DNA from: Kitasatospora sp. MAP5-34
GTDB taxonomy: Bacteria > Actinomycetota > Actinomycetes > Streptomycetales > Streptomycetaceae
DNA length: 64,000 nucleotides
Reading direction: 5' to 3'
NCBI RefSeq assembly: GCF_029894335.1
Contig: NZ_JARXZC010000035.1
Location: 1-64,000 of the forward strand
The position numbers and the translations under genes were made by a program. A model generated the notes under the pieces. The model was not told the DNA's origin. It saw nothing but the letters and a program-made list of their open reading frames with translations, and ran no database searches. Shown here piece by piece: positions 7,825-16,498 of this stretch. Position 1 is the first letter of the stretch. Each line of letters opens with the position of its first letter.

Positions 7825-8567
7825 CCACCCGTCAGGCCTGGCCCCCGCGTACCGGGCCCGCCCCCGGGCCGGTCGGCCTGCGCCGCTTCGTCGCCCCGGC
7901 CGGGCCGCAGCCGGAGCGCTGCGAACTCTGCGGCGTGGCGGTCGCCGAGGGCGGTCACCGCCACCTGGTGGACACCGAGAAGCGCTCGCTCGCCTGCGCC
8001 TGCACCCCGTGCGCCCTGCTGTTCGAGCGCCCGGGGGCGGCCGGCGGGCGGTTCCGGACCGTACCGGACCGGTACTTCACCGATCCGGACCACGGTCTGG
8101 ACGACAGCGCGTGGGAGCAGCTGCAGATCCCGGTCAGCGTCGCCTTCTTCTTCCGTAACGCCGCCCTGGACCGCCTGGTCGCGCTCTACCCGAGCCCGGC
8201 CGGCGCCACCGAGAGCGAACTCGACCCGGCGACCTGGCAGTCCGTCCTCGGCGGCTCGCGGCTCGCCGGGCTGCTCGAACCGGACGTGGAGGCGCTGCTG
8301 CTCCGCCGGGTGGCCGGCCGGTACGAGTGCTTTCTGGTGCCGATCGACATCTGCTACGAGCTGGTCGGGCGAATGCGGCTGCACTGGCAGGGATTTGACG
8401 GTGGGTCAGAAGCGCGGGCCGACCTGGAGGAGTTCTTCGCGCACGTCGCCCGGCGGGCCCGGACACCCCGGGAGGACCAGTGGGCGCAGGGCCGACCGCT
8501 TGCGGGCCGAGCACCTGAGGGGGGCCGGCTGCCCGAGGGTTGGTCGATCGAGGACGGACGGCCGTGA
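7821..8567 (+). CDS. Cys-rich conserved protein of the hydrogenase operon (resembles DUF5947)
   Basis: This 248-residue protein has no assigned function that I know. Near the N-terminus it has a compact metal-site signature: Cys34 and Cys37 (CELC), His46 and His48 (HRH), then Cys59, Cys61 and Cys64 (CACTPC). That is enough for a zinc ribbon or an Fe-S cluster. The rest (for example QIPVSVAFFF and YECFLVPIDICYELVGRMR) looks like a globular alpha/beta domain. The start overlaps the NifU-like gene by 4 nt and the end overlaps the next gene by 4 nt, so the three are translationally coupled. A role in hydrogenase assembly or electron transfer is inferred from context. The DUF label is from memory. 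Confidence 0.78.
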   Translation: MTTRQAWPPRTGPAPGPVGLRRFVAPAGPQPERCELCGVAVAEGGHRHLVDTEKRSLACACTPCALLFERPGAAGGRFRTVPDRYFTDPDHGLDDSAWEQLQIPVSVAFFFRNAALDRLVALYPSPAGATESELDPATWQSVLGGSRLAGLLEPDVEALLLRRVAGRYECFLVPIDICYELVGRMRLHWQGFDGGSEARADLEEFFAHVARRARTPREDQWAQGRPLAGRAPEGGRLPEGWSIEDGRP

Positions 8568-9286
8568 CGGAGTTCTCCTTCGCCTGTACGGGAGTCAGCG
8601 CCGACCGGTACGCCGCCGGGCCCACCCTGGTGTTCCGGCTGCGGATCACCGCCACACCCGGCACCCGGGTGCACGCCGTCGCGCTGCGCTGCCAGCTCCG
8701 CATCGAGCCGGCCAGGCGCGGCTACCAGGCCGACGAGGCCGAGGGGTTGGCCGATCTCTTCGGTGAACGCGCCCGCTGGGGCAGCACCCTGCTGCCCCTG
8801 CAGTTCGCCCAGGTCTCGCTGGTGGTGCCCGGCTTCACCGGGGAGACCGAGATCGACCTGCCGGTTCCCTGCACTTACGACCTGGATGTCGCGCCGACCA
8901 GGTACTTCAACGCCCTCGACGAGGGTGAGGTACCGCTGTTGATGCTCTTCTCCGGCACCGCGTTCACCGGCCCCGGCGGCTTCCACGTCGAGCCGGTGCC
9001 CTGGGACCGCGAGGCGTCCTACCGGATGCCCGTGCAGGTCTGGCGCGACATGGTCGAGCAGCACTTCCCCGGCTGTGGCTGGCTCCGGCTGCCGCGCGAC
9101 ACCATGGACGCCCTGCTCGTCTACCGCTCCCGCCGAGCACTGCCCTCCTGGGAGGCGACCGTCCGGGAACTGCTCGAAACGGCGGAGCCGCCCTCGGCCT
9201 CCCGCACGACGGCCTCCCACGGGCCGCCGCCCACCCCGGCGCCGCCCGCCCCGGCGCTGCTCGCCCCCGAGAGGACGGCCCCGTGA
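8564..9286 (+). CDS. Conserved hypothetical protein of the hydrogenase operon (resembles DUF6084)
   Basis: The protein has 240 residues from the GTG at 8564, whose TG overlaps the previous TGA stop. The frame is open slightly further upstream, but this start gives a coupled junction and a plausible N-terminus (TEFSFACTGVSADRY). The sequence is mostly predicted beta strand (FRLRITATPGTRVHAVALRCQL is the clearest run, shown here in part). It is rich in aromatic and acidic residues, with no cysteine motif and no membrane segment. A Pro/Ala tail occupies about the last 35 residues. Function is unknown. Its fixed place between hydrogenase subunit and maturation genes argues for an accessory role. 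Confidence 0.75.
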   Translation: MTEFSFACTGVSADRYAAGPTLVFRLRITATPGTRVHAVALRCQLRIEPARRGYQADEAEGLADLFGERARWGSTLLPLQFAQVSLVVPGFTGETEIDLPVPCTYDLDVAPTRYFNALDEGEVPLLMLFSGTAFTGPGGFHVEPVPWDREASYRMPVQVWRDMVEQHFPGCGWLRLPRDTMDALLVYRSRRALPSWEATVRELLETAEPPSASRTTASHGPPPTPAPPAPALLAPERTAP

Positions 9287-10698
9287 CGACGTCCACCATC
9301 ACGCCCGAGATCGAGACCCGGTTCGCGGCCGCCCGGCAGGTCGCCGACGCGGTGCTCTTCGAGGGCTACGTGCTCTACCCCTACCGCGCGTCGGCGGCCA
9401 AGAACCGGCTGCGCTGGCAGTTCGGCGTGCTGGTGCCGCCCGCCTGGGGCGCCGACAGCGGCGAGCATGCCTTCCAGCGCACCGAGTGCCTGATGGAGCC
9501 TCGGCACGGCGCGACGCTCTTCGTCGAGCTGCGCTTCCTGCACGCCCAGCGCCGGGTGGTCCAACGGGCCCTGCCCGAAGGCGGTTACGAGACCGTTCCC
9601 GAACTGGAGCTCGCCGACCGGGTCCTGACGCCCTGGGACGAAGGCGTCGAGGAGCGGGTCCAACTGGCCGTCCCGGTCTCCGAACTGAGTGGCGAGGGCA
9701 GGGCGTTCCCCTTCACCCGGCCGGTCCGGGAGGAGACCGAGGCGGTGTACGACGAGTCCGGGCGGCTGGTCGGCCGGCTGTTGCGCCGACGCGAGGAGGT
9801 GCACGGGACGGTCCGGCTCACCGCCGCCGAACTGCCGGGCCCGTACGCCGTCCAGCGGCTCACCGCCGTGGTGGAGAACACCGCCGACTGGCAGCCCCGG
9901 CACACGGACTCCGACCACTCCGACCGCGAGGCGGCGCTGCCGCGTTCGCTGGTCTCGGCCCACCTGATGCTGGGCCTCAGCGCCGGCTCGTTCCTCTCGA
10001 TGGCCGACCCGCCCGAGTGGGCCAAGGGCGCGGCGGCGGCCTGCGAGAACCTGCACACCTGGCCCGTGCTGGCGGGCGAGGGCGGGCGTCCGGACGTGGT
10101 GCTCTCCTCGCCGATCATCCTGGAGGACCACCCCGCCATCGCCCCCGAGAGCCCCGGCGCGCTCTATGACGCGCTGGAGATCGACGAGATCCTCGCGCTG
10201 CGCACCGCCGCCCTCACCGACCAGGAGAAGCGCGAGGCCAGGGGCACCGACGCGCGGGCGGCGGCCGTCATCGACCTCGCCGACACCATGCCGCCCGAGG
10301 TGCTGGAACGTCTGCACGGCGCCGTGAGGTCGCTGCGGGAGATCACCGAGCCCGCAGCCGCCACGGACGACGTCGACCTGATGCGGCCGGAGACCCCCTG
10401 GTGGGATCCGGCGAGCGACAGCGCCTTCGACCCCGCCCGGGACCGGATCGTGGTGGACGGCCGGTCGGTGGGCCTGGGCAGCCGGGTGCGCCTGCGGCCC
10501 GGCCTCCGGCGCACCGACGCCCAGGACCTGTTCCTGCACGGGCGGGACGCCCTGGTGGAGGCGGTGCTGCACGACGTCGACGGCGGGGTGCATCTCGCCG
10601 TCACCGTCGAGGGCGATCCGGGCGCCGACATCCGGCGGGAGCAGGGCCGGTTCCTGTACTTCCAGCCCGACGAGGTGATCCCGCTGGAGGACGAGTGA
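9283..10698 (+). CDS. Conserved hypothetical protein of the hydrogenase operon
   Basis: This 471-residue protein has no motif that I can connect to an enzyme family. The N-terminal two thirds look like strand-rich domains (for example VLFEGYVLYPYRASAAKNR, then HGATLFVELRFLHAQRRVV). A helical middle part around residues 300-355 (EIDEILALRTAALTDQEKRE) is followed by a small beta-barrel-like C-terminal domain (SRVRLRPGLRRTDAQDLFL). No signal peptide, membrane segment or Cys cluster is visible. It is joined to its neighbours by 4-nt overlaps on both sides. The protein probably acts as a hydrogenase-specific chaperone or structural partner, inferred only from operon position. Confidence 0.75.
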   Translation: MTTSTITPEIETRFAAARQVADAVLFEGYVLYPYRASAAKNRLRWQFGVLVPPAWGADSGEHAFQRTECLMEPRHGATLFVELRFLHAQRRVVQRALPEGGYETVPELELADRVLTPWDEGVEERVQLAVPVSELSGEGRAFPFTRPVREETEAVYDESGRLVGRLLRRREEVHGTVRLTAAELPGPYAVQRLTAVVENTADWQPRHTDSDHSDREAALPRSLVSAHLMLGLSAGSFLSMADPPEWAKGAAAACENLHTWPVLAGEGGRPDVVLSSPIILEDHPAIAPESPGALYDALEIDEILALRTAALTDQEKREARGTDARAAAVIDLADTMPPEVLERLHGAVRSLREITEPAAATDDVDLMRPETPWWDPASDSAFDPARDRIVVDGRSVGLGSRVRLRPGLRRTDAQDLFLHGRDALVEAVLHDVDGGVHLAVTVEGDPGADIRREQGRFLYFQPDEVIPLEDE

Positions 10699-11246
10699 GC
10701 ACCCCCGCCCGCCGGACCCTGGTCGCCGGGGTCGGCAACATCTTCCTCGGCGACGACGGCTTCGGTGTCGAGACGGTACGCCGACTGGCCGGTGAGCCGC
10801 TGCCCGCACATGTGGAGACGTTGGACGTCGGCGTCCGGGGAGTCCACCTCGCCTACCAACTCCTCGACGGATACGACACGTTCGTGCTGCTCGACGCCAC
10901 CGCTCGTGGCGGCGAACCCGGCACGCTGTACCTGATCGAGGGAGCCCGGCCCGGCGGTGTCGAGCCGCAGGAGGCCCTGCTCGACGGGCACCGGATGTCC
11001 CCCGACGCGGTCCTCGCGCTGCTGGACACCCTGTGCGTCGGCACCGGCGGCACCCCGCCCCGGCGCACGCTGATGGTGGGCTGCGAACCCGCCTGCGTGG
11101 AGGAGGGGATCGGGCTCAGCGCCCCGGTCGCCGACGCGGTGCCGGAGGCCGTACGCCTCGTCCTGCGCCTGCTCGGCGAAGCGGATGCGGATGCGGATGC
11201 GGAAGAGCTACTCGTGACTGATGAGAGGAACGCGTTCCCATGTTGA
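10695..11246 (+). CDS. [NiFe]-hydrogenase maturation protease (HyaD/HybD/HycI family)
   Basis: The protein has 183 residues from the GTG at 10695, inside the upstream TGA stop. The N-terminal GVGNIFLGDDGFGVETVRRL matches the family signature GxGNxxxxDDGxG, whose second Asp is a nickel-sensing ligand. LLDATARGG supplies the second acidic ligand, and a His follows in DGHRMSPDAV. These enzymes cut the C-terminal peptide from the large subunit after nickel insertion. The natural target here is the 23-residue tail behind His572 of the large subunit. The C-terminus carries an Asp/Ala repeat (ADADADAEE). The last codons overlap the following micropeptide gene by 7 nt. Confidence 0.9.
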   Translation: MSTPARRTLVAGVGNIFLGDDGFGVETVRRLAGEPLPAHVETLDVGVRGVHLAYQLLDGYDTFVLLDATARGGEPGTLYLIEGARPGGVEPQEALLDGHRMSPDAVLALLDTLCVGTGGTPPRRTLMVGCEPACVEEGIGLSAPVADAVPEAVRLVLRLLGEADADADAEELLVTDERNAFPC

Positions 11247-11344
11247 AGAAGATCTTTTCCCTCGGTGTCCTCGCGGCGGCCGGCGCTCTGGTGCTGCAGC
11301 TGCTGCCGGACATCAAGCGCTATCTGCGCATGCGCTGCATGTGA
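11240..11344 (+). CDS. 34-residue membrane micropeptide (resembles DUF6893)
   Basis: This small ORF starts with ATG at 11240 inside the end of the protease gene and stops with TGA at 11342-11344. It encodes MLKKIFSLGVLAAAG, a hydrophobic stretch through LVLQLLP, and a basic tail (DIKRYLRMRCM). The single predicted membrane helix spans about residues 5-22, with Lys at the N-terminus and Arg/Lys at the C-terminus. A GAGAGGAA-like ribosome binding site lies just before it. Similar tiny single-pass proteins are common next to actinobacterial hydrogenase genes as I recall them. It might tether the otherwise soluble hydrogenase to the membrane or quinone pool. That role is inference. Confidence 0.7.
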   Translation: MLKKIFSLGVLAAAGALVLQLLPDIKRYLRMRCM

Positions 11345-11474
11345 GACCGAGCGCGTGGCCGAGTACTGAACCGAACGAGTTACCCCCGGCGCGGTGTGGC
11401 GGCGTGGCAGTCCGCCGCCACCTGCGCACCGGCCTGTAATGGACCGGAACCCACGGCCCGGCAGGAAGAGACCG

Positions 11475-11879
11475 ATGCACGAGATGTCCATCGCGCTGGC
11501 CGTCATCGGCCAGGTGGAGGAGGCGGCGCTGGCCGGTGGCGCGACCGCCGTCCGGTCGGTCCGGCTCCAGGTGGGCGAACTCGCCGGGGTCGTCCCCGAC
11601 TCGCTCGCCTTCTGCTTCGAACTCGCCTGCACCGGAACGGTGTTGGAGGGGGCCGAGCTGGTCACCGACCCGGTGCCGGCCCGCGCCCGCTGCGCGCCGT
11701 GCGCCGGTGAGTGGGCCGTCGGGATGCCGCCGGACCTGTGCTGCCCGAAGTGCGGCTCGGCCACCGCCGAACTGCTCTCGGGCCGCGAACTGCAGATCGT
11801 CAGCGTGCGGTGGGAGGACGGAACGACCCGGGCCCCTACCCCGGCCCCCACCCGCGAACGGATCCACGAGGAGCGCTGA
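11475..11879 (+). CDS. hypA: Hydrogenase nickel metallochaperone HypA
   Basis: The 134-residue protein begins MHEMSIA, where His2 and its neighbours form the nickel site of HypA proteins. The zinc-binding domain has paired cysteines CAPC (about residues 74-77) and CCPKC (about 93-97). HypA works with HypB to insert nickel into the hydrogenase large subunit. The protein is slightly longer than the usual 113-118 residues because of a Pro/Thr/Arg tail. It starts 130 bp after the micropeptide gene with GGAAGAG as ribosome binding site, and hypB follows 3 nt after its stop. Confidence 0.95.
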   Translation: MHEMSIALAVIGQVEEAALAGGATAVRSVRLQVGELAGVVPDSLAFCFELACTGTVLEGAELVTDPVPARARCAPCAGEWAVGMPPDLCCPKCGSATAELLSGRELQIVSVRWEDGTTRAPTPAPTRERIHEER

Positions 11880-11882
11880 ACC

Positions 11883-12650
11883 ATGTGTCGTGTGGTCGAC
11901 CTGCAGCAGGCGGTACTCGCCAAGAACGACATCCGCGCACACCAGCTGCGCGCCGAACTCGCCGCCCGTGGCGTCATCGTGGTCAATCTCCTCTCCAGCC
12001 CCGGCAGCGGGAAGACGGCCCTGTTGGAGCAGGAGCTGCTGCTCGCCCGCAGGCGCGGGGTGCCGGTCGCCGCGCTGACCGCCGACCTCGCCACCGAGAA
12101 CGACGCCGTACGCCTCGCCCGTTCGGGTGTCCCGGTCAAGCAGGTGCTCACCGACGGGCTCTGCCACCTCGAGGCGGGGATGCTCGGCGGCCACCTGGAC
12201 GGTTGGCTGCCCGAGGACACCCGGCTGCTCTTCGTGGAGAACGTCGGCAACCTGGTCTGCCCGGCCTCCTACGACCTCGGTGAATCCCTGCGGGTCGCGC
12301 TCGCCTCGGTGACCGAGGGGGAGGACAAGCCTCTCAAGTACCCCACCGCGTTCGGCCTGGCCAACCTGGTGCTGGTGACCAAGACCGACCTCGCCGACGC
12401 CGTCGAGTTCGACGAGGCGGCGTTCCGCGCGCACGTCGAACAGGTCAACCCCGGTGTGGAGGTGCTGCTGACCTCGGCCAAGACCGGAGCCGGCCTGGGC
12501 GCCCTGCTCGACCGGGCGCTCGCCGTCGCGGTCGGCGGGCCCGTCCACGCGCCGGTCATGGCCCAGCAGCACGACCACCAGCAGCACGATCACGATCACC
12601 ACGACGGTGACCACGCGGAACACCACAGCCTGGCGCACCACCACTCGTGA
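11883..12650 (+). CDS. hypB: Hydrogenase nickel-insertion GTPase HypB with C-terminal His-rich tail
   Basis: The 255-residue GTPase has its P-loop at about residues 40-47 (SSPGSGKT), a switch region (ENVGNLVCP), the base-specificity motif TKTD and a conserved metal-site GLCHLEAGML segment. HypB drives nickel delivery together with HypA. The protein ends with a His/Asp/Gln-rich tail of about 25 residues from QQHDHQQHDHDHHDG to the last His-Ser. Many HypB proteins instead have a His-rich stretch at the N-terminus. The tail may store nickel. The last bases overlap the GTG of hypF (GTGA). Confidence 0.96.
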   Translation: MCRVVDLQQAVLAKNDIRAHQLRAELAARGVIVVNLLSSPGSGKTALLEQELLLARRRGVPVAALTADLATENDAVRLARSGVPVKQVLTDGLCHLEAGMLGGHLDGWLPEDTRLLFVENVGNLVCPASYDLGESLRVALASVTEGEDKPLKYPTAFGLANLVLVTKTDLADAVEFDEAAFRAHVEQVNPGVEVLLTSAKTGAGLGALLDRALAVAVGGPVHAPVMAQQHDHQQHDHDHHDGDHAEHHSLAHHHS

Positions 12651-15007
12651 ACAGCCCCCGGCCCGGGACGGTGACCGCCCTCGCCGACACGGTGGAGCGC
12701 CGCCGGGTGACCGTCCGAGGAGTCGTCCAGGGCGTCGGCTTCCGGCCTTTCGTCTACACGCTCGCCACCGGCCTCGGACTCGCGGGTCACGTGACCAACA
12801 CTGCCGAGGGCGTCATCGCGGAGGTCGAGGGCCCGGCCGAGGCGGTGCTGCTCTTCTGCGCGCGGATCGCCGACGACGCACCGCTGCTCGCGGTGGTGGA
12901 GTCCGTCGACCACCACCGGGTCGCCGTCGCGGGCGGTGCCGGCTTCGCCATCCTCGCGTCCAGCGGCGGCGGCCCGGCCCGCACGCTGGTCTCCCCGGAC
13001 GTGGCCACCTGCGCCGACTGCCTGGCCGAACTCGCCGACCCGGCCGACCGCCGGTACCGGCACCCGTTCATCACCTGCACCAACTGCGGGCCGCGCTTCA
13101 CCATCGTCACCGGCCTGCCCTACGACCGCGACCACACGACGATGGCCCGCTTCCCGATGTGCCCCGACTGCGCCCGCGAGTACACCGACCCGGCCGACCG
13201 CCGTTTCCACGCCCAGCCCGTCGCCTGCCACGCCTGCGGACCGCGCCTGCGACTCGTACGGACGGGCGCTCCGAAGGGAGTTGACGATCCGGTCGCCGAG
13301 GCCCGCAGGCTGCTCGGGGCAGGGGCAGTCCTCGCGGTCAAGGGTCTCGGGGGCTACCACCTCGCCTGTGACGCGGGCGATCCGGTGGCCGTGGAGCTGC
13401 TGAGGCGGCGGAAGAACCGGGGTGCCAAGCCGTTCGCCCTGATGGCCCGGGAGCTCCGTGACATCGAGCCGCTCGCGCACCTCGGCCCCGAGGAGCGGGC
13501 GTTGCTCAGCGGGCACGTCCGGCCCATCGTCCTGCTGCGCCGGAAGCCGGGGGCGCCGTGCGAGTCCGTCGCGCCCGGCAGCCCGGACCTCGGCTTCATG
13601 CTCCCCTACACCCCTTTGCACCACCTGCTGCTCGGGCTGCCCGGCGACCCGCCCGGGCCCCGGCTGCTCGTCATGACGAGCGGAAACCTGTCCGGCGAGC
13701 CGATCGTCACCGACGACGCCGAAGCGCTCGACCGGCTGGCCCACCTCGCCGACGCCTGGCTCACCCACGACCGCCCGATCCAGGTGCCCTGCGACGACTC
13801 GGTGTTGCGGATCTGCGACGGCGCCCCGCTGGCGCTGCGCCGCTCACGCGGCTACGCCCCGCTGCCCGTCACACTGCCGCTGCCGGTGCGGGCGGCGCTG
13901 GCCGTCGGGGGAGACCTGAAGAACACCTTCTGCCTCGGCGAGGGGCGGCACGCCTGGCTCTCCGCGCACATCGGGGACATGGACGACCTCGCGACCCAGC
14001 ACGCCTTCGAACGCGCCGAGCAGCAGCTGGAGTCGATCACCGGCGTCCGTCCCGAGCTGCTGGCCGCCGACCTCCACCCGGCGTACCGCTCCGGCCGGTG
14101 GGCCGGCCGGGTGCGCGGCGGACGGACCTTGGCCGGGGTTCAGCACCACCACGCGCACATCGCGTCCACGCTGGCCGAACACGGGTTGGACGGCACCCGG
14201 CGGGTGATCGGGGTCGCCTTCGACGGTACGGGCTACGGCGACGACGGAGCGGTCTGGGGCGGCGAAGTCCTGCTTGCCGACTACGACGGCTACCACCGCT
14301 TCGGGCAACTGGCGTACGTCCCGCTGCCGGGCGGTGACGCCGCCGTCCAGCGCCCGTACCGGATGGCGCTGGCCCACCTTCGTGCGGCCGGTATCGCCTG
14401 GGGGTCGGACCTGCCGTGTACGGCGGCCTGCCCGCCGGATGAACTCCGGCTGATGGCAAGCCAGTTGGAGCGTGACCTGAACTGTGTGCCGACCTCCAGC
14501 ATGGGTCGGCTCTTCGACGCGGTCTCCTCCCTGGCGGGGGTCTGCCAGCTGGCCGGCTACGAGGCGCAGGCCGCGATCGAGCTGGAGTCCGCCGCGCTGG
14601 ACGTCGCCCAGGATGCAGGCCAGGATGCCGGCCCGGGTTACGAGTTCGGGCTGAGTTCTGGTCACTCCGGCGGTGCCGAGCTGGTCGCCGACCCTGGGCC
14701 GGTGCTGGCGGCCGTCGTCGCCGACCTGCGGGCGGGCGCCGGGCCGGGCCGGATCGCGGCCCGCTTCCATGCGGCGGTCACCGAACTCGTCCGCCGCACC
14801 TGCGTTCTGGCGCGGGAGCGGTACGGGCTGGAGACGGTCGCGCTCACCGGCGGGGTGTTCGCCAACACCCTGCTCTCCACCGGCTGCGCCGCCGCGCTGC
14901 GCCAGGACGGCTTCACCGTGCTGCGCCACCGCCAGGTGCCCCCCAACGACGGAGGCCTGGCACTCGGCCAACTCATGGTCGCGGCAAGGCCCGACGCGAT
15001 CCACTGA
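12647..15007 (+). CDS. hypF: Carbamoyltransferase HypF
   Basis: The 786-residue enzyme makes the thiocarboxamide on HypE that becomes cyanide ligands of the NiFe cofactor. Domains in order: acylphosphatase-like (VRGVVQGVGFRPFVY, about 25-110); zinc-finger-like pairs (CADC, CTNCGPR, CPDC, CHACGPR, about 125-205); YrdC-like nucleotide-binding domain (about 220-400, with KGLGGYHLACDA); and a Kae1-like carbamoyl transferase domain (about 420-786, with HHHAHIASTLAEHG and LTGGVFANTLL). All landmarks of a full-length HypF are present. The GTG start overlaps the hypB stop. Confidence 0.97.
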   Translation: MNSPRPGTVTALADTVERRRVTVRGVVQGVGFRPFVYTLATGLGLAGHVTNTAEGVIAEVEGPAEAVLLFCARIADDAPLLAVVESVDHHRVAVAGGAGFAILASSGGGPARTLVSPDVATCADCLAELADPADRRYRHPFITCTNCGPRFTIVTGLPYDRDHTTMARFPMCPDCAREYTDPADRRFHAQPVACHACGPRLRLVRTGAPKGVDDPVAEARRLLGAGAVLAVKGLGGYHLACDAGDPVAVELLRRRKNRGAKPFALMARELRDIEPLAHLGPEERALLSGHVRPIVLLRRKPGAPCESVAPGSPDLGFMLPYTPLHHLLLGLPGDPPGPRLLVMTSGNLSGEPIVTDDAEALDRLAHLADAWLTHDRPIQVPCDDSVLRICDGAPLALRRSRGYAPLPVTLPLPVRAALAVGGDLKNTFCLGEGRHAWLSAHIGDMDDLATQHAFERAEQQLESITGVRPELLAADLHPAYRSGRWAGRVRGGRTLAGVQHHHAHIASTLAEHGLDGTRRVIGVAFDGTGYGDDGAVWGGEVLLADYDGYHRFGQLAYVPLPGGDAAVQRPYRMALAHLRAAGIAWGSDLPCTAACPPDELRLMASQLERDLNCVPTSSMGRLFDAVSSLAGVCQLAGYEAQAAIELESAALDVAQDAGQDAGPGYEFGLSSGHSGGAELVADPGPVLAAVVADLRAGAGPGRIAARFHAAVTELVRRTCVLARERYGLETVALTGGVFANTLLSTGCAAALRQDGFTVLRHRQVPPNDGGLALGQLMVAARPDAIH

Positions 15008-15050
15008 CCGGCCCGGACAGCCGGAACCCACCCACAACGAGGAGAACCCC

Positions 15051-15377
15051 ATGTGCCTGGCGGTACCTGGCAGAGTGCTGGAGATCGAGGAACGGGACGG
15101 CACCCGGATGGCCACCGTCGACTTCGGCGGCGTGGTCAAGGAGGTGTGCCTGGAGTACCTGCCGGACCTCCAGGTCGGCGAGTACGCCATCGTCCACGTG
15201 GGGTTCGCCCTGCAGCGGCTGGACGAGGAGTCAGCCCGGCAGACGCTCGAACTGTTCGCCAACCTCGGGATGCTCCAAGAGGAGTTCGGCGATCCGTGGG
15301 AGCTGGCCGCCGAGGCGAACGGCTACCCCTGGGCCGACGATGAGACCGGAGCGGCACCGCAGGAGGCGCAGCAGTGA
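15051..15377 (+). CDS. hypC: Hydrogenase assembly chaperone HypC
   Basis: The 108-residue protein starts MCLAVPGRV. Cys2 and the following Pro are the invariant N-terminus of HypC/HupF chaperones, which carry the Fe(CN)2CO unit with HypD. The core OB-fold ends near residue 80. The remaining tail (ending AAPQEAQQ) is longer than in most homologues. The ATG has GAGGAG upstream, and the stop overlaps the GTG of hypD. Confidence 0.95.
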   Translation: MCLAVPGRVLEIEERDGTRMATVDFGGVVKEVCLEYLPDLQVGEYAIVHVGFALQRLDEESARQTLELFANLGMLQEEFGDPWELAAEANGYPWADDETGAAPQEAQQ

Positions 15378-16498
15378 AGTACATCGACGAGTTCCAGGAC
15401 CCGGAGCTGGCCCGGCGCCTGCTCGACGAGATCCATGCCACGGTGACCAGGCCGTGGGCGCTGATGGAGGTCTGCGGCGGGCAGACACACACCATCATCC
15501 GGCACGGCATCGACCAACTGCTGCCCGATCAGGTGGAGTTGATCCACGGCCCGGGCTGCCCGGTCTGCGTCACCCCGCTGGAGGTGATCGACAAGGCGTT
15601 GGAGATCGCCTCCCGGCCGGAGGTGATCTTCTGCTCGTTCGGCGACATGCTGCGCGTACCCGGCACCGGCCGGGACCTGTTCCGGGTGCGCAGTGAGGGC
15701 GGGGACGTCCGGGTGGTGTACTCGCCGCTGGACGCGCTGAAGATCGCCCAGCAGAACCCGCAACGGCAGGTGGTCTTCTTCGGCATCGGCTTCGAGACCA
15801 CCGCGCCGCCCAACGCCATGACGGTGTACCAGGCGCGCAAGCTCGGCATCCGCAACTTCAGCCTGCTGGTGTCCCATGTGCGGGTACCGCCGGCGATCGA
15901 GGCGATCATGCAGTCGCCGAGCTGCCGGGTACAGGCCTTCCTCGCGGCCGGGCACGTGTGCAGTGTGATGGGCGTCGAGGAGTACCCGGCACTCGCGGAG
16001 CGTTACCAAGTCCCCATCGTCGTCACCGGGTTCGAGCCGCTGGACATCCTGGAGGGCGTCCGCCGGACGGTCCGGCAGCTGGAGCGCGGCGAGCACACCG
16101 TGGAGAACGCCTACCCGCGTGCCGTCCGGCCCGAGGGCAATCCGGCCGCGCAGGCGATGCTGGCGGACGTCTTCGAGGTCACCGACCGGGCGTGGCGCGG
16201 GATCGGCGTGATTCCCGGCAGCGGGTGGCGACTGTCCTCCCGCTACCGGGAGTTCGACGCCGAGCACCGGTTCTCGGTGACCGGCATCCGGACCGAGGAG
16301 CCCGCCGCCTGCCGTAGCGGCGAAGTCCTGCAGGGCCTGCTGAAGCCGAACGAGTGCGAGGCGTTCGGCACCACCTGCACGCCACGCAACCCGCTCGGCG
16401 CGACCATGGTCTCCAGCGAGGGCGCCTGCGCCGCCTACTACCTCTACCGGCGGCTCGAGACCGCCCCGACGCGCCTGGAGGCGAGCCCCGTTGCCTGA
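15374..16498 (+). CDS. hypD: Hydrogenase Fe-ligand assembly protein HypD
   Basis: The 374-residue protein carries all HypD hallmarks: MEVCGGQTHTI (redox and iron-binding Cys), IHGPGCPVCVTP with the paired cysteines, GFETTAPP, and the C-terminal [4Fe-4S]-binding region with CRSGEVLQGL, KPNECEAFGTTCTPRNPLG and SSEGACAAYY. HypD, with HypC and HypE, attaches CN and CO to iron. The start is GTG at 15374 within the hypC stop, and the end overlaps the TTG start of hypE by 8 nt. Confidence 0.97.
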   Translation: MKYIDEFQDPELARRLLDEIHATVTRPWALMEVCGGQTHTIIRHGIDQLLPDQVELIHGPGCPVCVTPLEVIDKALEIASRPEVIFCSFGDMLRVPGTGRDLFRVRSEGGDVRVVYSPLDALKIAQQNPQRQVVFFGIGFETTAPPNAMTVYQARKLGIRNFSLLVSHVRVPPAIEAIMQSPSCRVQAFLAAGHVCSVMGVEEYPALAERYQVPIVVTGFEPLDILEGVRRTVRQLERGEHTVENAYPRAVRPEGNPAAQAMLADVFEVTDRAWRGIGVIPGSGWRLSSRYREFDAEHRFSVTGIRTEEPAACRSGEVLQGLLKPNECEAFGTTCTPRNPLGATMVSSEGACAAYYLYRRLETAPTRLEASPVA

